Assembly (NCBI GenBank): GCA_028641055.1
Contig: CM054061.1
Location: forward strand, 60,532,974 to 60,596,973
DNA: 64,000 nt
DNA from: Alopecurus myosuroides
Lineage: Eukaryota; Streptophyta; Magnoliopsida; Poales; Poaceae
Reading direction: 5' to 3'
Part shown: one piece after another, positions 43,150-54,312 of the stretch
Layout of the letters: the number at the start of each line of letters is the position of its first letter
Numbering within the stretch: the stretch's first letter is position 1
Position numbers and translations under genes: made by a program
Notes under the pieces: generated by a model
What the model was told of the DNA's origin: nothing
Seen by the model: the letters and a program-made list of their open reading frames with translations, nothing else
The model's database searches: none

Positions 43150-46090
43150 TCAAGCATCCGAGTCTTCCTCGCTGCTTTCATCTTCGGGGACTGCGGGAAC
43201 CTCTTCTTCTGGATAAGTGATAGAAATGTTAACCATGGAAGCAATCTTGGTGGCGTGGCCTTTGACTTCATCAAAGATGGCGGTTCGCTGATCCTCTGTA
43301 TACCCTTGAGGGACACCAGAGGCCACGCGCCAAGATTTCGCATCAGGATAGTGCAGGCGCATAAGGCCTAGCGCCATGCGTGCACCACCTCGTATAGCGG
43401 AGCGTAGGATGAATTCCTTTGATCCCGCAACTTCCATGATGGCACCCGGGAGTTTGTAAGCTTCCGAGAAATCTATAGTACTTGCGGGAAGGAATTTCTT
43501 AATCAATTGCATTCCTGCATTTCTGATTGCGTTCCATACCTCCCCAAAAGCTCGGATTTTCTCAATCCGAGAAATGCCTGGAATATTCCCTATTTTGATG
43601 GCAGAAACGAGTTTAGGCCGCAAAGTAAATGAAAGTAAGACATGGAGAAATTGGTAAAAGGAACTAACTTACCAAGAACCTTATCAATTTCGGTGCCTTC
43701 TTTCATGCGCGGGAATAGCATACTTTCAAAATCATGGATAATAGATTTATTTTCCGCCGCTTGTAAAGAAGTCTGGGATTGAGCAATCCCAAGGGCCAGA
43801 TTACTGGCTTCCAGGTCTTCTTGAACTTTCGTAAGTTCCTTGCGAAGGCTCGAGTTTTCTGCACGAAGCTGAGATGCATTGCTAGCGTCCTTGGCTACTT
43901 TGTTGGCTTTTGCTAAAGCAGCTAGGGGACACAAAAACATTTCGAGCTTATGAAAATTCGGGAAAAATGTTATCCGGATAAAAACTGCAGAGAATACACA
44001 CCTGTTGTTTTAGATAATTGTAGCTGAGTTGATGCCAGCTCGTTGCTTTTCAACTCAATCATAGATTGAAGGGTTTTTACTTCTCTACTTTTGAGATTAA
44101 GCTTCTTAAAAACTTCCAAGTTTATGGCATCTGCGGAATGCTGAATATGGAAATGAAAGCCAAATGCTTAAGTATGAACAAGCATATGATGAAACATTAA
44201 GAAGAATTTAGGTTTTCAACTTAATGCTTGGGGGCTAGAGGTGTCACCTGGCTCATTTCTCGCAAGTCGGCTAAGTTCTCGTTGAATTCTTTGGCATATT
44301 CAGCAAAAAGAATCCCAACGTGATGAAGGCCATCTTGTAAGACCTGGCGAGGGGAAAATATAATATCATTGCGAACAACTAATCCGCCCTGTGGCCAAGG
44401 ACGAATTAGAGGGGCAGGAGCGAAGAATTTTTTAGCCTCCGGACGAATATATCCAAGATCGTCAAACGGTTCTTCTTTTATCCGGATGTTACTGTCCGAA
44501 TTGGAGACGGGTTCGTTTCCAGCAGAGGTCCGGAGATTTTCACTTGTCTGTGCTTCCGTTCTACCCCTCGGGCCCATGGCTACGGGAGAAGATTCTTCTT
44601 TGATAGCAGTCTTATGTTTCTTCAGCTTCTTTGTTTTCAAAGGAGTTGGGGCAAGACTGAAAGAAGAATATCCGAGAGTTAAAAACCTCGAAGAACTAAA
44701 GGAGGATGGTAGCCAGGAAAACCCCGGTAGAATACCTGGATGTGGCGACAGGAATTCCGTCAACAGTTACCATTTTCTCGAAAGTCACCTGCCTTTTGCG
44801 CTTCCGGTCGTTGTAAAACTTAGCATGTAGTTCGCTGAGGTCGGCATCGGAAGCAAGATCATTTCCTCCGAGTTCGTTGAACTGGGAAAGAATTAACAAC
44901 ATGATTAAAAGGCGGAGATACAAGTTAATCTGAGGAAAACTCGGAAACAAGGAAAGAATAATTACCTTAGGAACTTGATTTTCCACGTGATAAATGGCTA
45001 GGTTTTCTTCGATTTGGGCGCTGGAGGCAACCAACTGATGAAGCCGCTTTATAAAGTCTTTTTTGGTATAGGCTTTATCTGTTCCCCTCATGCTATCTTC
45101 TGGTCCTTGGTATTCGCAAAGAAGCCGAGAACGAAATGAAAGGGGCTGAATGCGACGTCCGAACCAGCATAAAACAGTGTCTTTCCCAGTTAAGGAAGGA
45201 TTGGAAGAAGTAAGCTTGGCAATACGGCGTTTTATCTTCATTAAATTTTCCGGCAATGTCTCAACTGCTTCAACTGTCCAACTCTTTCGAGGAATGGCGG
45301 CGGAATTAACGAATGAAGGAACCCCGATTTCCTTGCCAGGGAATGGGATGTCCTGATGATAAAAGAAAGAACCCAGCCAGGATTTGGTGGGTTCCGGCAT
45401 TTGTATTCTCGGGAACCAATCCTCTCTATTTTTCCGAAGAATGAAAGATATAGTTCCACAGATAGGGGAAATACCTTCTGTGATGTTATGTTTTACTTCA
45501 AAACAGTATTGCCAAAAATCTAGGCTAGGAGTTATTCCGAGATATCCCTCAAAAAGGGCTTGGAAGCTAGCTAGATGGAGGATGGAGTTTGGAGAGAGGT
45601 TATGCGGTTGGACGCCGTAATAGTTAAGGATGTCTACGAAGAAGGCAGAAGGGGGTAAACCCATACCTCGCGTAATGTGAGATGTAAGGAGGACACATTC
45701 TCCGTCTTTTGGTCTGGGCTCGAGCTCACTATCTGATTTTCGCCATTTGCCTTTAACTATTAATCCCTCTTTTGACATTTGTCGAAGGAGGACGAGGGAA
45801 GAGTTACTCGGATTCCAGTCGCCGACAAATTCTACTTCTTCAGTCGCAGTATGTTCGTTGACTTGAAACTGGATCTTCTCCTCCGCCGTTTCTGGAGCAA
45901 ACGGTGGGGAGGCTGCGAAGCTCGATCCCGCAACGTCCGCGGCGGCGGAAGAATTCGCTTCACCGGCCGCGGAGGCCGCGGTCTTCTCCGGCTCGCCGCC
46001 GGTGTGCTTGGGCGATCCCAGTTGGGGATCTAAGTCGCTGATGATGTCGTTGATGGCGGCGCGGGTCGGCGAGGACGGCGAGGAGGCCAT
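43150..46090 (-). CDS. Antisense spliced gene of Tat element 2 (putative 'gypsy-type transposase' domain protein)
   Basis: On the strand opposite to gag-pol, six exons with GT-AG introns: 46090-44966, 44881-44736, 44656-44248, 44140-44002, 43921-43673 and 43589-43150. Phases close exactly: 2508 nt, 835 aa. Exon 1 has an Ala/Ser/Glu-rich start, then the same domain as in Tat element 1: LTSHITRGMGLPPSAFF and LNYYGVQPHNLSPNSIL. Exon 2 has a basic cluster (NDRKRKRQVTFEK); exon 3 is Lys-rich (KTKKLKKHKTAIKEE); exons 4-5 are likely coiled coil (SLRKELTKVQEDLEASNLAL); exon 6 ends in an acidic tail (EDESSEEDSDA). Exon 6 has WNAIRNAGMQLIKKFLP, comparable to the last exon in Tat 1. No lesion found although the sense frame has three stops. 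Function unknown. Confidence 0.8.
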
Positions 46091-46226
46091 CTCGTGGTGG
46101 CGCGTTGCGTTCTGGCGTGCTTGGATGCTAAGTGCGCTTGGGACGGTGCTTTGCTCTCGAGCTCGTTCGCGTCAATGGCGTGGACAGTGGGGAGTGTGGA
46201 AAGTTTTCGTTGAGGACGAGGACGGC

Positions 46227-46234
46227 TATTTATA
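46227..46234 (-). promoter_or_regulatory. TATA box of the Tat 2 antisense gene
   Basis: TATAAATA on the minus strand (within GGCTATAAATAGCC), about 137 bp upstream of the ATG at 46090 and about 400 bp inside the 3' LTR. Same word as at 11029-11036 in Tat element 1. Confidence 0.65.
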
Positions 46235-46616
46235 GCCTGAAAACCGTTTAGATGCGTGCCAACGGCTATTTTGACCGTTGGATGTTTGACGCGTGTCGCT
46301 CGCCGGAAAATCCGGGAAATGAAACGACGGGGTAATGATGGCTATCTCCTCGTTTCCCGCGAGAATCTGTCAGAGATATGTTTCTGGGTTTTTCCGAGTA
46401 AATCTCAAACGTCGCTTACGTCAGCATGGTTGAGTGCGCTGACGTAGGAAGTTTCTTCTCCGCGAAGGATCGTGAGAGAAAAGCCGGATTTTCAGGATTC
46501 CGAGTTTCATGCCACCATCTTTTTCAAAAGAAGAATAAGAAGAATCAAGACTGCTGAATCAATATTTCTCGGACAAAGAATATTTGGCGAACGGCGGAGA
46601 ATCAGAGTTTTGATCC
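46235..46616. other. Upstream region of the Tat 2 antisense gene
   Basis: About 380 bp between TATA box and polypurine tract. Contains two ACGTCAGC/GACGTAGG-like ACGT-core words near 46417-46447, which could bind plant bZIP factors; no ORF believed. Confidence 0.35.
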
Positions 46617-46630
46617 TTCTTGGGGGCTAC
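46617..46630 (+). other. Polypurine tract of Tat element 2
   Basis: TTCTTGGGGGCTAC abuts the 3' LTR start TGTCGGATAT. Confidence 0.75.
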
Positions 46631-47183
46631 TGTCGGATATATACCAAATAGGGGTATAGAAGATGGTAGGCCAAGTGCCGGATTACCAGGGTGGCCTAAG
46701 TGGTAGTGGGCTTAGGTCCATTAGGCGGCCCAGTAATCCGACGCGCAGAAGCCGGATTCTAGAAGAACCCGGATCACATCCCATGTGATCTGGCTTGGAG
46801 GAGAAGACGGATTCCTTGCTTTCCAAGTTACAAGCTACCGTAGTTTTCTAGGTTTCCTATTCTGTAAGCCCTAATCCGGCTATTATATAAAGCCGGACGG
46901 GAGATAAACAAACCAACCAACAAACAGAGAAGCTCTACGCCAACTCGCCGAGAAGCTCATCCTCCCCGAGTGGTTTAGATCTAAAACCCTCACATTGTAA
47001 CCCTGTTTACGGGCTTTAGTCCCAATTAGTGAGAAGTGCAGGAGTAGGCACGTCGTACTGTCGCGACGTACCGAACCTGGGTAAAATCCTGTGTTCTGTG
47101 TTACTACGCTATCCCGTTACCCCACGTCTCTACCGTAGTCTCATGGCACCCCCGTCTATGAAAACTACTACGATGTCTCGACA
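46631..47183 (+). repeat. 3' LTR of Tat element 2 (553 bp)
   Basis: Five base differences from 35065-35617 counted by eye: in ATACAAAA/ATACCAAA, GGATCC/GGATTC, CACAGCC/CACATCC, TACGTC/TACGCC and CCTCGCC/CCTCCCC. Confidence 0.95.
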
Positions 47184-48109
47184 GATAGCGAACACTAATC
47201 ATTGCGCAGGGCTTCAAAAAGCATCCTTAAAGTAAGCATTCCCATGTCTAGTTAGCCCCACACTGTCAACTTGAGCGCCCTAGAAGGTACTATAAAAACA
47301 CCACAATTCATAGAGGAGACACACACGATGTGCACACTGTCACCTTTACACCGCGGGACAAGGTGAATCCAAAGTTCATATTAATAAAACACTTGAGTAG
47401 CACAATAGATGAAAAGTAACATCTACTTATTCAACTAGATTACAAAGCTCACAATCACATATAAATCACACCATGGGAGATAGAGATGAACCACATAGAT
47501 ACCGGTAGATCCCTCAGCCTCGGGGGAGAACTACTCCCTCCTCATCATAGGAGACAGCAACGGCGATGGAGATGGCGGTGGAGTCGATGGAGATGGCTTC
47601 CTGGGGGCACTTCCCCGTTCCGGCAGGGTGCCAGAACAGAGATCTGTCCCCCGAAACTTGGGTTGACGATGACGGCGGCTACGGAAGGTTTCGTTAAATT
47701 TCGCCGATTCGGTTAGGGTTTTCGGGAGGAAGGCCTTAAATAGGCGGAAGAGCAACGCCTGTGGGCCACCAGGGTGGCCTCACCACCCCCAGATGCGGCC
47801 AAGGGGGGGGGGGGTGGCTATGGTGAGGGCCCCCTGGTGCCTATCTTCGACTCCTCTTCGGACTTCTGGATGCTTCCGGGGAAAATAGGAATTTCGGGAT
47901 TTGTGGGGTCCAATTCCGAGAATATTTCCAGAACAACTTTTCTGAAATAAAAAAACAGCAGAAAACAGGGAACATGCACTTGGCATCTTGTTAATAGGTT
48001 AGTCCCGTAAAACGTGCAAAAATGCTATAAAGAAGGGAGAAAACATGTAGCAATTGGCATAATATCAACATGGAACATCAGAAATTATAGATACGTTGGA
48101 GACGTATCA
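47184..48109 (-). repeat. Second Sabrina-type LTR, reverse orientation, 5' portion
   Basis: Continues from 35064 after one copy of the GATAG duplication. On the minus strand the LTR starts at 48109 with TGATACGTCTCCAACG, followed by the Sabrina words TTCTGATGTTCCAT and CTAACCTATTAACAAGATGCC. A run of 13 G lies at 47804-47816. Both parts together give an LTR of about 1.39 kb. Confidence 0.85.
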
Positions 48110-48450
48110 AGCATCCCCAAGCTTAGTTCCTACTCGTCCTCGAGTAGGTAAACGATAAAACAAAATAATTTCTGAGGTGACATGCTACCACACAATCTTG
48201 ATCATAATATGTAAAGTAGAGCATGTAAACTAGGATCAAATGAACTAATTTTGTGATATATATTTCGTATCAACAAGTAATGCATAAACAAATAAGAAGA
48301 AATAAGCAAAACTTTTAATGAATCAATACTAAAAGACTATCAACGGTGCAAAGTTTATTAGAGATGATTTAAGATTTCAAGAACAACAATATCATGCACG
48401 TCAAACGATCTTCACAACTCCTGTTAGGATCAAGTCAAGCTTTCCACACG
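48110..48450 (-). mobile_element. Sabrina-type 3' internal remnant with polypurine tract
   Basis: On the minus strand AAGCTTGGGGATGCT abuts the LTR at 48109; the region beyond (CCTACTCGTCCTCGAGTAGG on plus) is the usual non-coding 3' end of Sabrina-type elements. It fades out near 48450; no gag or pol follows, so the element is truncated. Confidence 0.65.
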
Positions 48451-51400
48451 ATGCAATGCTTGAATCTTAAACTATTTGCGCACTAAAAACAAGCAAGTGT
48501 TCTGCGTTAGTCCCTGACACCGGGATGTTATGGCAAAGAGAATATTATGGGGGGGTTTAGCATGCACATGAACATGAACATGAACATGCTTCTGTTCTTC
48601 CAAGAAGAAAACATATGCTTGCTGTACAAGAACTCCAATTTCATGTCTCCCTGCTCCAATTTCATGTCTTTTCCTATACAAGAGCTCCTCTAGATAGGCA
48701 CCCATCCGCATTTCATTGTTGCTGGGCGCTAGTAGGAATATGTTTACAATTATTATAACATTGCAATAGCTTAGGCAATGGAAACTCAAATTTGTATCTA
48801 ATGTTGCTAAACAACTAAAATTACACTTTAACCATCCAGGAAAGGGAATGCTATTGGCATGCAAATGCAATGCCCCATTTAAGCAATCACATAAGAGCTA
48901 GCTCGGTAAATATTAGTAATATTCTCGCTGTTCATTTGGAAATATCTTAAGGAGATTATCATGTGGTCTCTGACCTGAAGTGCCTAAATCCTTAACACAA
49001 ACTTATTGTTTGTGCAGGCAAACTTCTTGTGCCTTCTGCTAGCTTAGAGCAGTTGCTTTTCTTGGAAAAATGATAAGTTTTCTAAATTATGTGCTACAGT
49101 TATTATACCTTCCATTGTATGCATTGCCAGCACGGGAACCAGCTTCTGAAAAGTACATGTTGCTTAACAGTTTGTAGTCTCCAAGCAGGCAGAGAAACAG
49201 TAGCTGGTGGTTACATATGAACTGAATTACATGGCTGGTGGTTTGAGCTGAACTTAATGTGCAAGGCTGGTGGTTTGAGCTGAAGCAACGCCTTTAGTAT
49301 TGAACATGGGAATGAAATTTCTGAATATGGCAGTAGATTGAGGGGATTGGGGATGGGTTTTGTGCAGGGTACACATTGAGAGTTGCCAATGTTTCGCCGG
49401 AACATCAATTCATTTCCGTTCCGGCGAATTTCTAGCACTCCGGCATGGCCTTTTTTAGCAAAGGTCATGCCGAAATTTTTCGTCGAACTGTTGGATTTCT
49501 AAATATTACTTTTCTGTGAATTATGCTAGATTATTTTGGTTGATTCCAAAATGGAATATAGATCCAGTATATGGTTAAGTTTGTTGCATCATTTTCTAGC
49601 TTTGAAAAAAATTATAACCTGTAGATTGCTCCTCAGTGAATTGTTTATAACTATTCATCCAAGCCATATCTTCCCTGGATGCACAAAATATGATGTTAAC
49701 TAGCCAACCAAAACACAGAGGTACAAGATATAGCCGCAAAGTATATTGCGTGTGTTCATTGCCAAAGCCTATCAAAGAGTGAGCTAACTTATGATTCTTA
49801 TACTGATCTTTCAACATTCTTAGAAACAGTCAGGAGTATCCAACCTAACATTTACAGTTAAAAAATCCAAGAATACTTAATTCACATGTCATTGCATGCC
49901 GCGAGCAAGATAATCCTTTTAACTGGATCCCACTCTGGCCTTGGAAAGATTGTCTAGAACACGAGGACAGCTAATGTATGTTGTTCACTGACATAGTTTG
50001 TCCATTGAATTTGAATAATACGAAGTACAAGAAAGAGTCATTTCAAGGTAGTCCAGCTAATGAAGTTAACCTAACTCCATATCACTATATCAGGGTAACC
50101 AATAAAAGATGGGATCTCTCAAAAAATAAAAGATGGGCATACATCAGGGTCTGTGGGGCAGAGGGATATACATAGACTCCAATGAGAGAACTTTAGACAT
50201 TTTTAGACTAATTTGTCTTCTTCTCTGAAACCACGTACATGGGCATCCATTTATAAGTACTTGGACTTCTCCTGACTCTGATGCAACTCCTATATTGACA
50301 CAAATCGCCTAAAAGAATAAACCTGAACAAGGATGCCTGATAGACTACTTGCACATAGTGTCAATCTGTTCATGGGCTATTACTTCCAAATTGTCAAATG
50401 CAGCATTAACTTTCCTCGCTTAATTGATTAGTTGAAGTAGTACTTGACCTTGTTGGCGGTCATACAATACTTAGTAGTACCATCTAGGAGGCCACTATAT
50501 ATTGAAACTCACCTGCATGTATTCTCAAAAGCCAGGTAAGAGTTTCAGTATTACTGCGTTTATGTCATCTATGTAAAAGGAAGTCACAGATGATAATCAG
50601 TCTTGAGAACTAGACAAGAATCAAGTAGAGGCATACATCTGACCTTGATGTTGCATCCTTAACTGTACGGATGGGGCCTCTTCTTTGTGGGGGCAAACGG
50701 ATGGGGCCAAAGTAAGGCACCAGCATATGGTGCACGTGTAGTTTGAGACTGTCAACGGAGTGCCAGGGCAACCAACCAGCAGCTAGCTAGCATTGAAGTA
50801 CGAAAGATCGATTTATGTGGCCTCAGTGGAGCGCACATGAACAAGCTACATTAAAAGGGAACCTTTTTAGCCGCACAGTAAGGGACTGTTTCCAACAGGA
50901 CTTTCACAGCAATTAGTTCATTTCCTGCAGGAACATAAAATGGTAAATTGAGGAAATGGGAGTAATATGAAATTCCCTAGAAAAACCGAAGCACTTAATG
51001 ATGGGGTGATGGGTATTAACCATGCGTTCAACAACAACCCATACAGCAATCATATTTTGTTTCGTTTCTTTCTGCTATTTGAAACAACACTGGAGTTTTT
51101 GTGCTAAGCTATACCTCAAGTCGATCTTCATACAATCATCAATTGGCAGACACAAGTTGCCATCTCATCCCTTGGTAATGAAGGCATACACTCCAAGTTG
51201 AACCCTGGTATCAGCAATCTTGTGGGGGGGGACCCTAAGAGATAGCCTCAGGAGCAAGCTGATACAACTGGGAATTCAAGTGAGGCATATACTAGTGTGA
51301 GGATAATGTCATCATCGAGTATTCAATTGCTCTTTAATAGACAAGTGATGTATGAACTAAGGAGATCCAAATGACCCACGCAATGTTGTGTGTCGATCTT

Positions 51401-51451
51401 TGAATTGAGAAAGAATTCCCATTGACTCGGTTCCCAGTACAGTTTTATCAC
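48451..51451. other. Three kilobases without a recognised gene
   Basis: AT-rich DNA with frequent stops on both strands. Small items: a (CATGAA)n-like run near 48561-48590, a repeated GGCTGGTGGTTTGAGCTGAA (49232 and 49264) and an inverted pair GCCGGAAC/GTTCCGGC near 49395-49425. Could be intergenic or intronic host DNA or an eroded element. I saw no coding signature. Confidence 0.4.
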
Positions 51452-51546
51452 GGGTCATTTATCGAATTGCCCACAGCGGACCACTTGTACTCAGTTTTAG
51501 CCCTAGAGCTGAATCGACCTCAGTTTTGCCCCTAGTCTGTGCGCAA
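51452..51546. repeat. Left TIR of the Mutator-like element
   Basis: 95 bp, inverted match to 58833-58927. Each TIR contains the word CTCAGTTTT[A/G][G/C]CCCTAG twice, about 28 bp apart. Best conserved in the inner 60 bp. Confidence 0.85.
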
Positions 51547-51576
51547 CTACTATGGAGATGCTGGAACGGTAAGTTT

Positions 51577-51637
51577 GGAGTCGACTCCGTTTCGCGAAGT
51601 GGGACCAAGGAGTCAGACTCCGTTTCGCGAAGTGGGT
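51577..51637. repeat. Subterminal direct repeat, left side of the Mutator-like element
   Basis: GACTCCGTTTCGCGAAGTGG occurs twice about 37 bp apart, just inside the left TIR. Subterminal repeats often serve as transposase-binding sites. Confidence 0.6.
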
Positions 51638-52122
51638 CCGGGTGGGACTGCCAACTTCGTTGAAACCATCCGGAGCTTACAGGTGGGACCGCGCAGTTAG
51701 TTGACTACGCTGAATAGTCCACACCCGAGTTTCCCGCCACCACCGTCGTGCGCTGCCGCCCAATTTAGTTGACCCGCCGTCGTGCGCTGCCGCTCTCGCC
51801 GCCGCCACCGCTGCGCCACGAGCACCTGCGGCACCACCACCACCACCACCACCACCGCCGCCGCTGGGTTCGGCTTGGGGGGCGAAAAGGCGTGGCAGCC
51901 CACGCTGGCCAGAGCTGTCAGCGACGCGTGGAAAAACCGTGGGCCCCCGGGTCGTTCAAAGTCTGCCGGAGTAACGGCACGCGCGTCGCAGTAAATGACC
52001 CGCCAGGGCTACAAAAGGCCCCTCACCGCTCGCCGCTCTCCCCATTCTCGCCGTTCATCTCCTCGCCCTCACCGCACAAACTCTCATCGCCCTCGCCGCA
52101 CTTCACCAGACACCCCGAGACG

Positions 52123-52818
52123 ATGCCTCGCCGACTCCGTGCATGGCGCAACTCGCCGTTGTACTGCCGACCCACGGCCGCGACGCGGGGCCACAATGAC
52201 GGCGAGGAGAACGAGCAGCCGGCGCCGGAGGAGGCAGCGCCCGAGCAGCAGCAGCCGCAGGAGGAGGCGGCGCCCGAGCAGGAGCCGCCGCAGGAGGAGG
52301 CGGCGCCCGAGCAGGAGCCGCCGCAGGAGGCGCAACGCTGGAGGAGGCTCAGGAGGATGCAGCCTATCTGGCCCGAGCAGCACGCCACCGTCTACTCGTT
52401 CGAAACATGGCGGAACGAGGAGGCGTTCCACACGGTCCGCTCCTGGCTCAAGGAGGCGGCGGCGGCGGCCGAGGCTGCCGCTGTTCGTGCATCCCTGGAG
52501 ACCCACCAGAGGGAGCAGGCGGAGCGCCAGGTCTATCGGCAGCTCGCCGCAACCGCGGCATCGGATGAGCAGCAGGCGGTCGTCGCGCTGTACGAGAGCG
52601 ACCGGCGCAAGGCTGCCCTGCAGAGCGAGAGGCGGGACCGCCGCCATCCCTCCGAGCAGGCGCAGCTGCACCGGCTGCGGATCCGAGGCAGAGCGGAGCG
52701 GCATGCGATCGCTACGCTGGCGAACCCATCGCCCTTAGCCAAGAACGACCACGAGACGGGGCCCTCCAGCATGCTGGCCTACGACGACAGCGATGAGGAC
52801 GACGAGGAAGAGGAGTAG
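52123..52818 (+). CDS. Unknown 231-aa protein carried by the Mutator-like element (gene 1)
   Basis: Intron-less ORF from ATG 52123 to TAG 52816-52818. N-terminal 30 residues basic (MPRRLRAWRNSPLYC), then an 11-residue Pro/Glu repeat (EEAAPEQEPPQ, 33-bp DNA unit, about three copies, 52225-52330), then WPEQHATVYSFETWRNEEAF, an Ala-rich helix (KEAAAAAEAAAVRASLE), a long Arg/Gln-rich helical stretch and an acidic tail (DDSDEDDEEEE). A TATA-like CTACAAAAGG lies about 110 bp upstream. Long open frame, GC-rich composition and plausible promoter favour a real gene; a captured host fragment is possible. Family not recognised. Confidence 0.6.
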   Translation: MPRRLRAWRNSPLYCRPTAATRGHNDGEENEQPAPEEAAPEQQQPQEEAAPEQEPPQEEAAPEQEPPQEAQRWRRLRRMQPIWPEQHATVYSFETWRNEEAFHTVRSWLKEAAAAAEAAAVRASLETHQREQAERQVYRQLAATAASDEQQAVVALYESDRRKAALQSERRDRRHPSEQAQLHRLRIRGRAERHAIATLANPSPLAKNDHETGPSSMLAYDDSDEDDEEEE

Positions 52819-53111
52819 AGGACGACGTCTAGGAGGAGGGCGACGACCAGGCCGGGTGATCGCGGCGAGCCTCGGCCAACCGTAGTTTTTTTTTAAGTTT
52901 TTTCAATGTTTTTAGTTAAATTATGCCGTCTAGCTTTCTGTAAAACTATCGTCGAATCTATGAATTTGAGCCTATTTCAACGAGTTCGCGTTTTTTAATT
53001 AATTTTGAGTATTTCTGAACGCAATCACGATCCAGAATGTAGATTAAAAGCGAAAATAATGTTTGAATAATGTTGTATGATGCATGTTGAACTAAGTCAT
53101 TCAAAAATTTT

Positions 53112-54312
53112 GGGCAAATGCGCTTCAAATGAGGTCTGAAGCTAGAGTAGACACATATAACAACATTGTGTGTTGGATTCATGTCATTTTCATTTTTTTT
53201 GAATAATTTATGCTCATTTGAAACCATCGCTCTATTCTCATGAGAAATGTGCTTCAAATGAGGTCTGAAGCTTGGGTAAATACCCCCGTTTGGAATTTCA
53301 TGACAAATTCGACCTTGTGAAAATTATCCGATCCAAATCAATTTGAGGAGCAAATATATCACATATAACAGCATTGTGCGTTGGATTCATGTCATTTTGA
53401 TATTTTTTGAATTATTTAAGCTCATTTGAAACCATCGCTCTATTTTCATGAGAAATGTGCTCCAAATGAGGTCTGAAGCTAGGGTAGACACCCCCGTTTG
53501 AAATTTCATGAAAAAATCGACCTTGCCAAAATTAACCAAATAAATTTGAGGAGCCACTATATCACATATAACAACATTGTGCGTTGGATTCATGTTAGTT
53601 TTATTTTTTTATGAATTATTTATGCTCATTTAAAACCATCGCTCTATTCTCGTGAGAAATGTGCTTCAAATGAGGTCCGAAGCAAGGGTAAATACCCCCG
53701 TTTATAATTTCATGAAAAATTCGACCTTGCCAAAATTAACCAAATAAATTTGAGGATCAACTATATCACATATAACAACATTGTGCGTTGGATTCATGTC
53801 ATTTTGAATTTTTTTGAACTATTTATGCTCATTTGCAACCATCGCTCTATTCTCGTGAGAAATGTGCTTCAAATGAGGTCCGAAGCTAGGGTAAGTACCC
53901 CCGTTTATAATTTCATGAAAAATTCGACCTTGCCAAAATTATCCATAGAAATTTGAGGAGCAACTATATCACATATAACAACGTTGTGCGTTGGATTCAT
54001 GTCATTTTGATTTGTTTTGAATTTTTTATGCTCATTTGCAACCATCGCTCAATTCTCGTGAGAAATGTGCTTCAAATGAGGTCTGAAGCTAGGGTAAACA
54101 CCCCCGTTTATAATTTCATGAAAAATTCGACCTTGCCAAAATTATCCATAGAAATTTGAGAAGCAACTATATCACACATAACAACGTTGTGCGTTGGATT
54201 CATGTCATTTTGATTTGTTTTGAATTTTTTATGCTCATTTGCAACCATCGCTCAATTCTCGTGAGAAATGTGCTTCAAATGAGGTCCGAAGCTAGGGTAA
54301 ATACTCCCATTT
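53112..54312. repeat. Tandem array A, 203-bp unit, about six copies
   Basis: The word AAATGAGGTC[T/C]GAAGC recurs near 53122, 53252, 53465, 53668, 53871, 54074 and 54277; the last four steps are 203 bp. The first unit is shortened. Units also share TGCGTTGGATTCATGT and ACCATCGCTC. Each unit holds a 68-codon ORF by chance of tandem structure; 203 is not a multiple of three. AT-rich. Confidence 0.9.

Larger units (their letters stand above)
35065..47183 (+). mobile_element. Tat-lineage Ty3/gypsy element 2, complete, TSD GATAG
   Basis: A 12.1 kb element on the plus strand with 553-bp LTRs (35065-35617, 46631-47183), flanked by GATAG at 35060-35064 and 47184-47188. I count five differences between the LTRs, about 0.9%; with an assumed grass rate of 1.3e-8 per site per year that is near 0.35 million years. 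Order: 5' LTR, PBS, gag-protease-RT-dual RNase H-integrase (35577-42527), a 0.6 kb gap, an antisense spliced gene (46090 down to 43150), polypurine tract, 3' LTR. It inserted into the reverse Sabrina-type LTR. The sense frame has three stops; the antisense gene has none. Confidence 0.95.

Noticed and set aside
48472..48870. 132-codon minus-strand frame
   Set aside because: Low-complexity His/Val repeats from a CATGAA run and no recognisable domain; not supported as a gene.
52084..52704. 206-codon minus-strand ORF opposite gene 1
   Set aside because: Shadow of the GC-rich gene 1; Leu/Arg composition reflects the reverse of Glu/Ala/Gln repeats.
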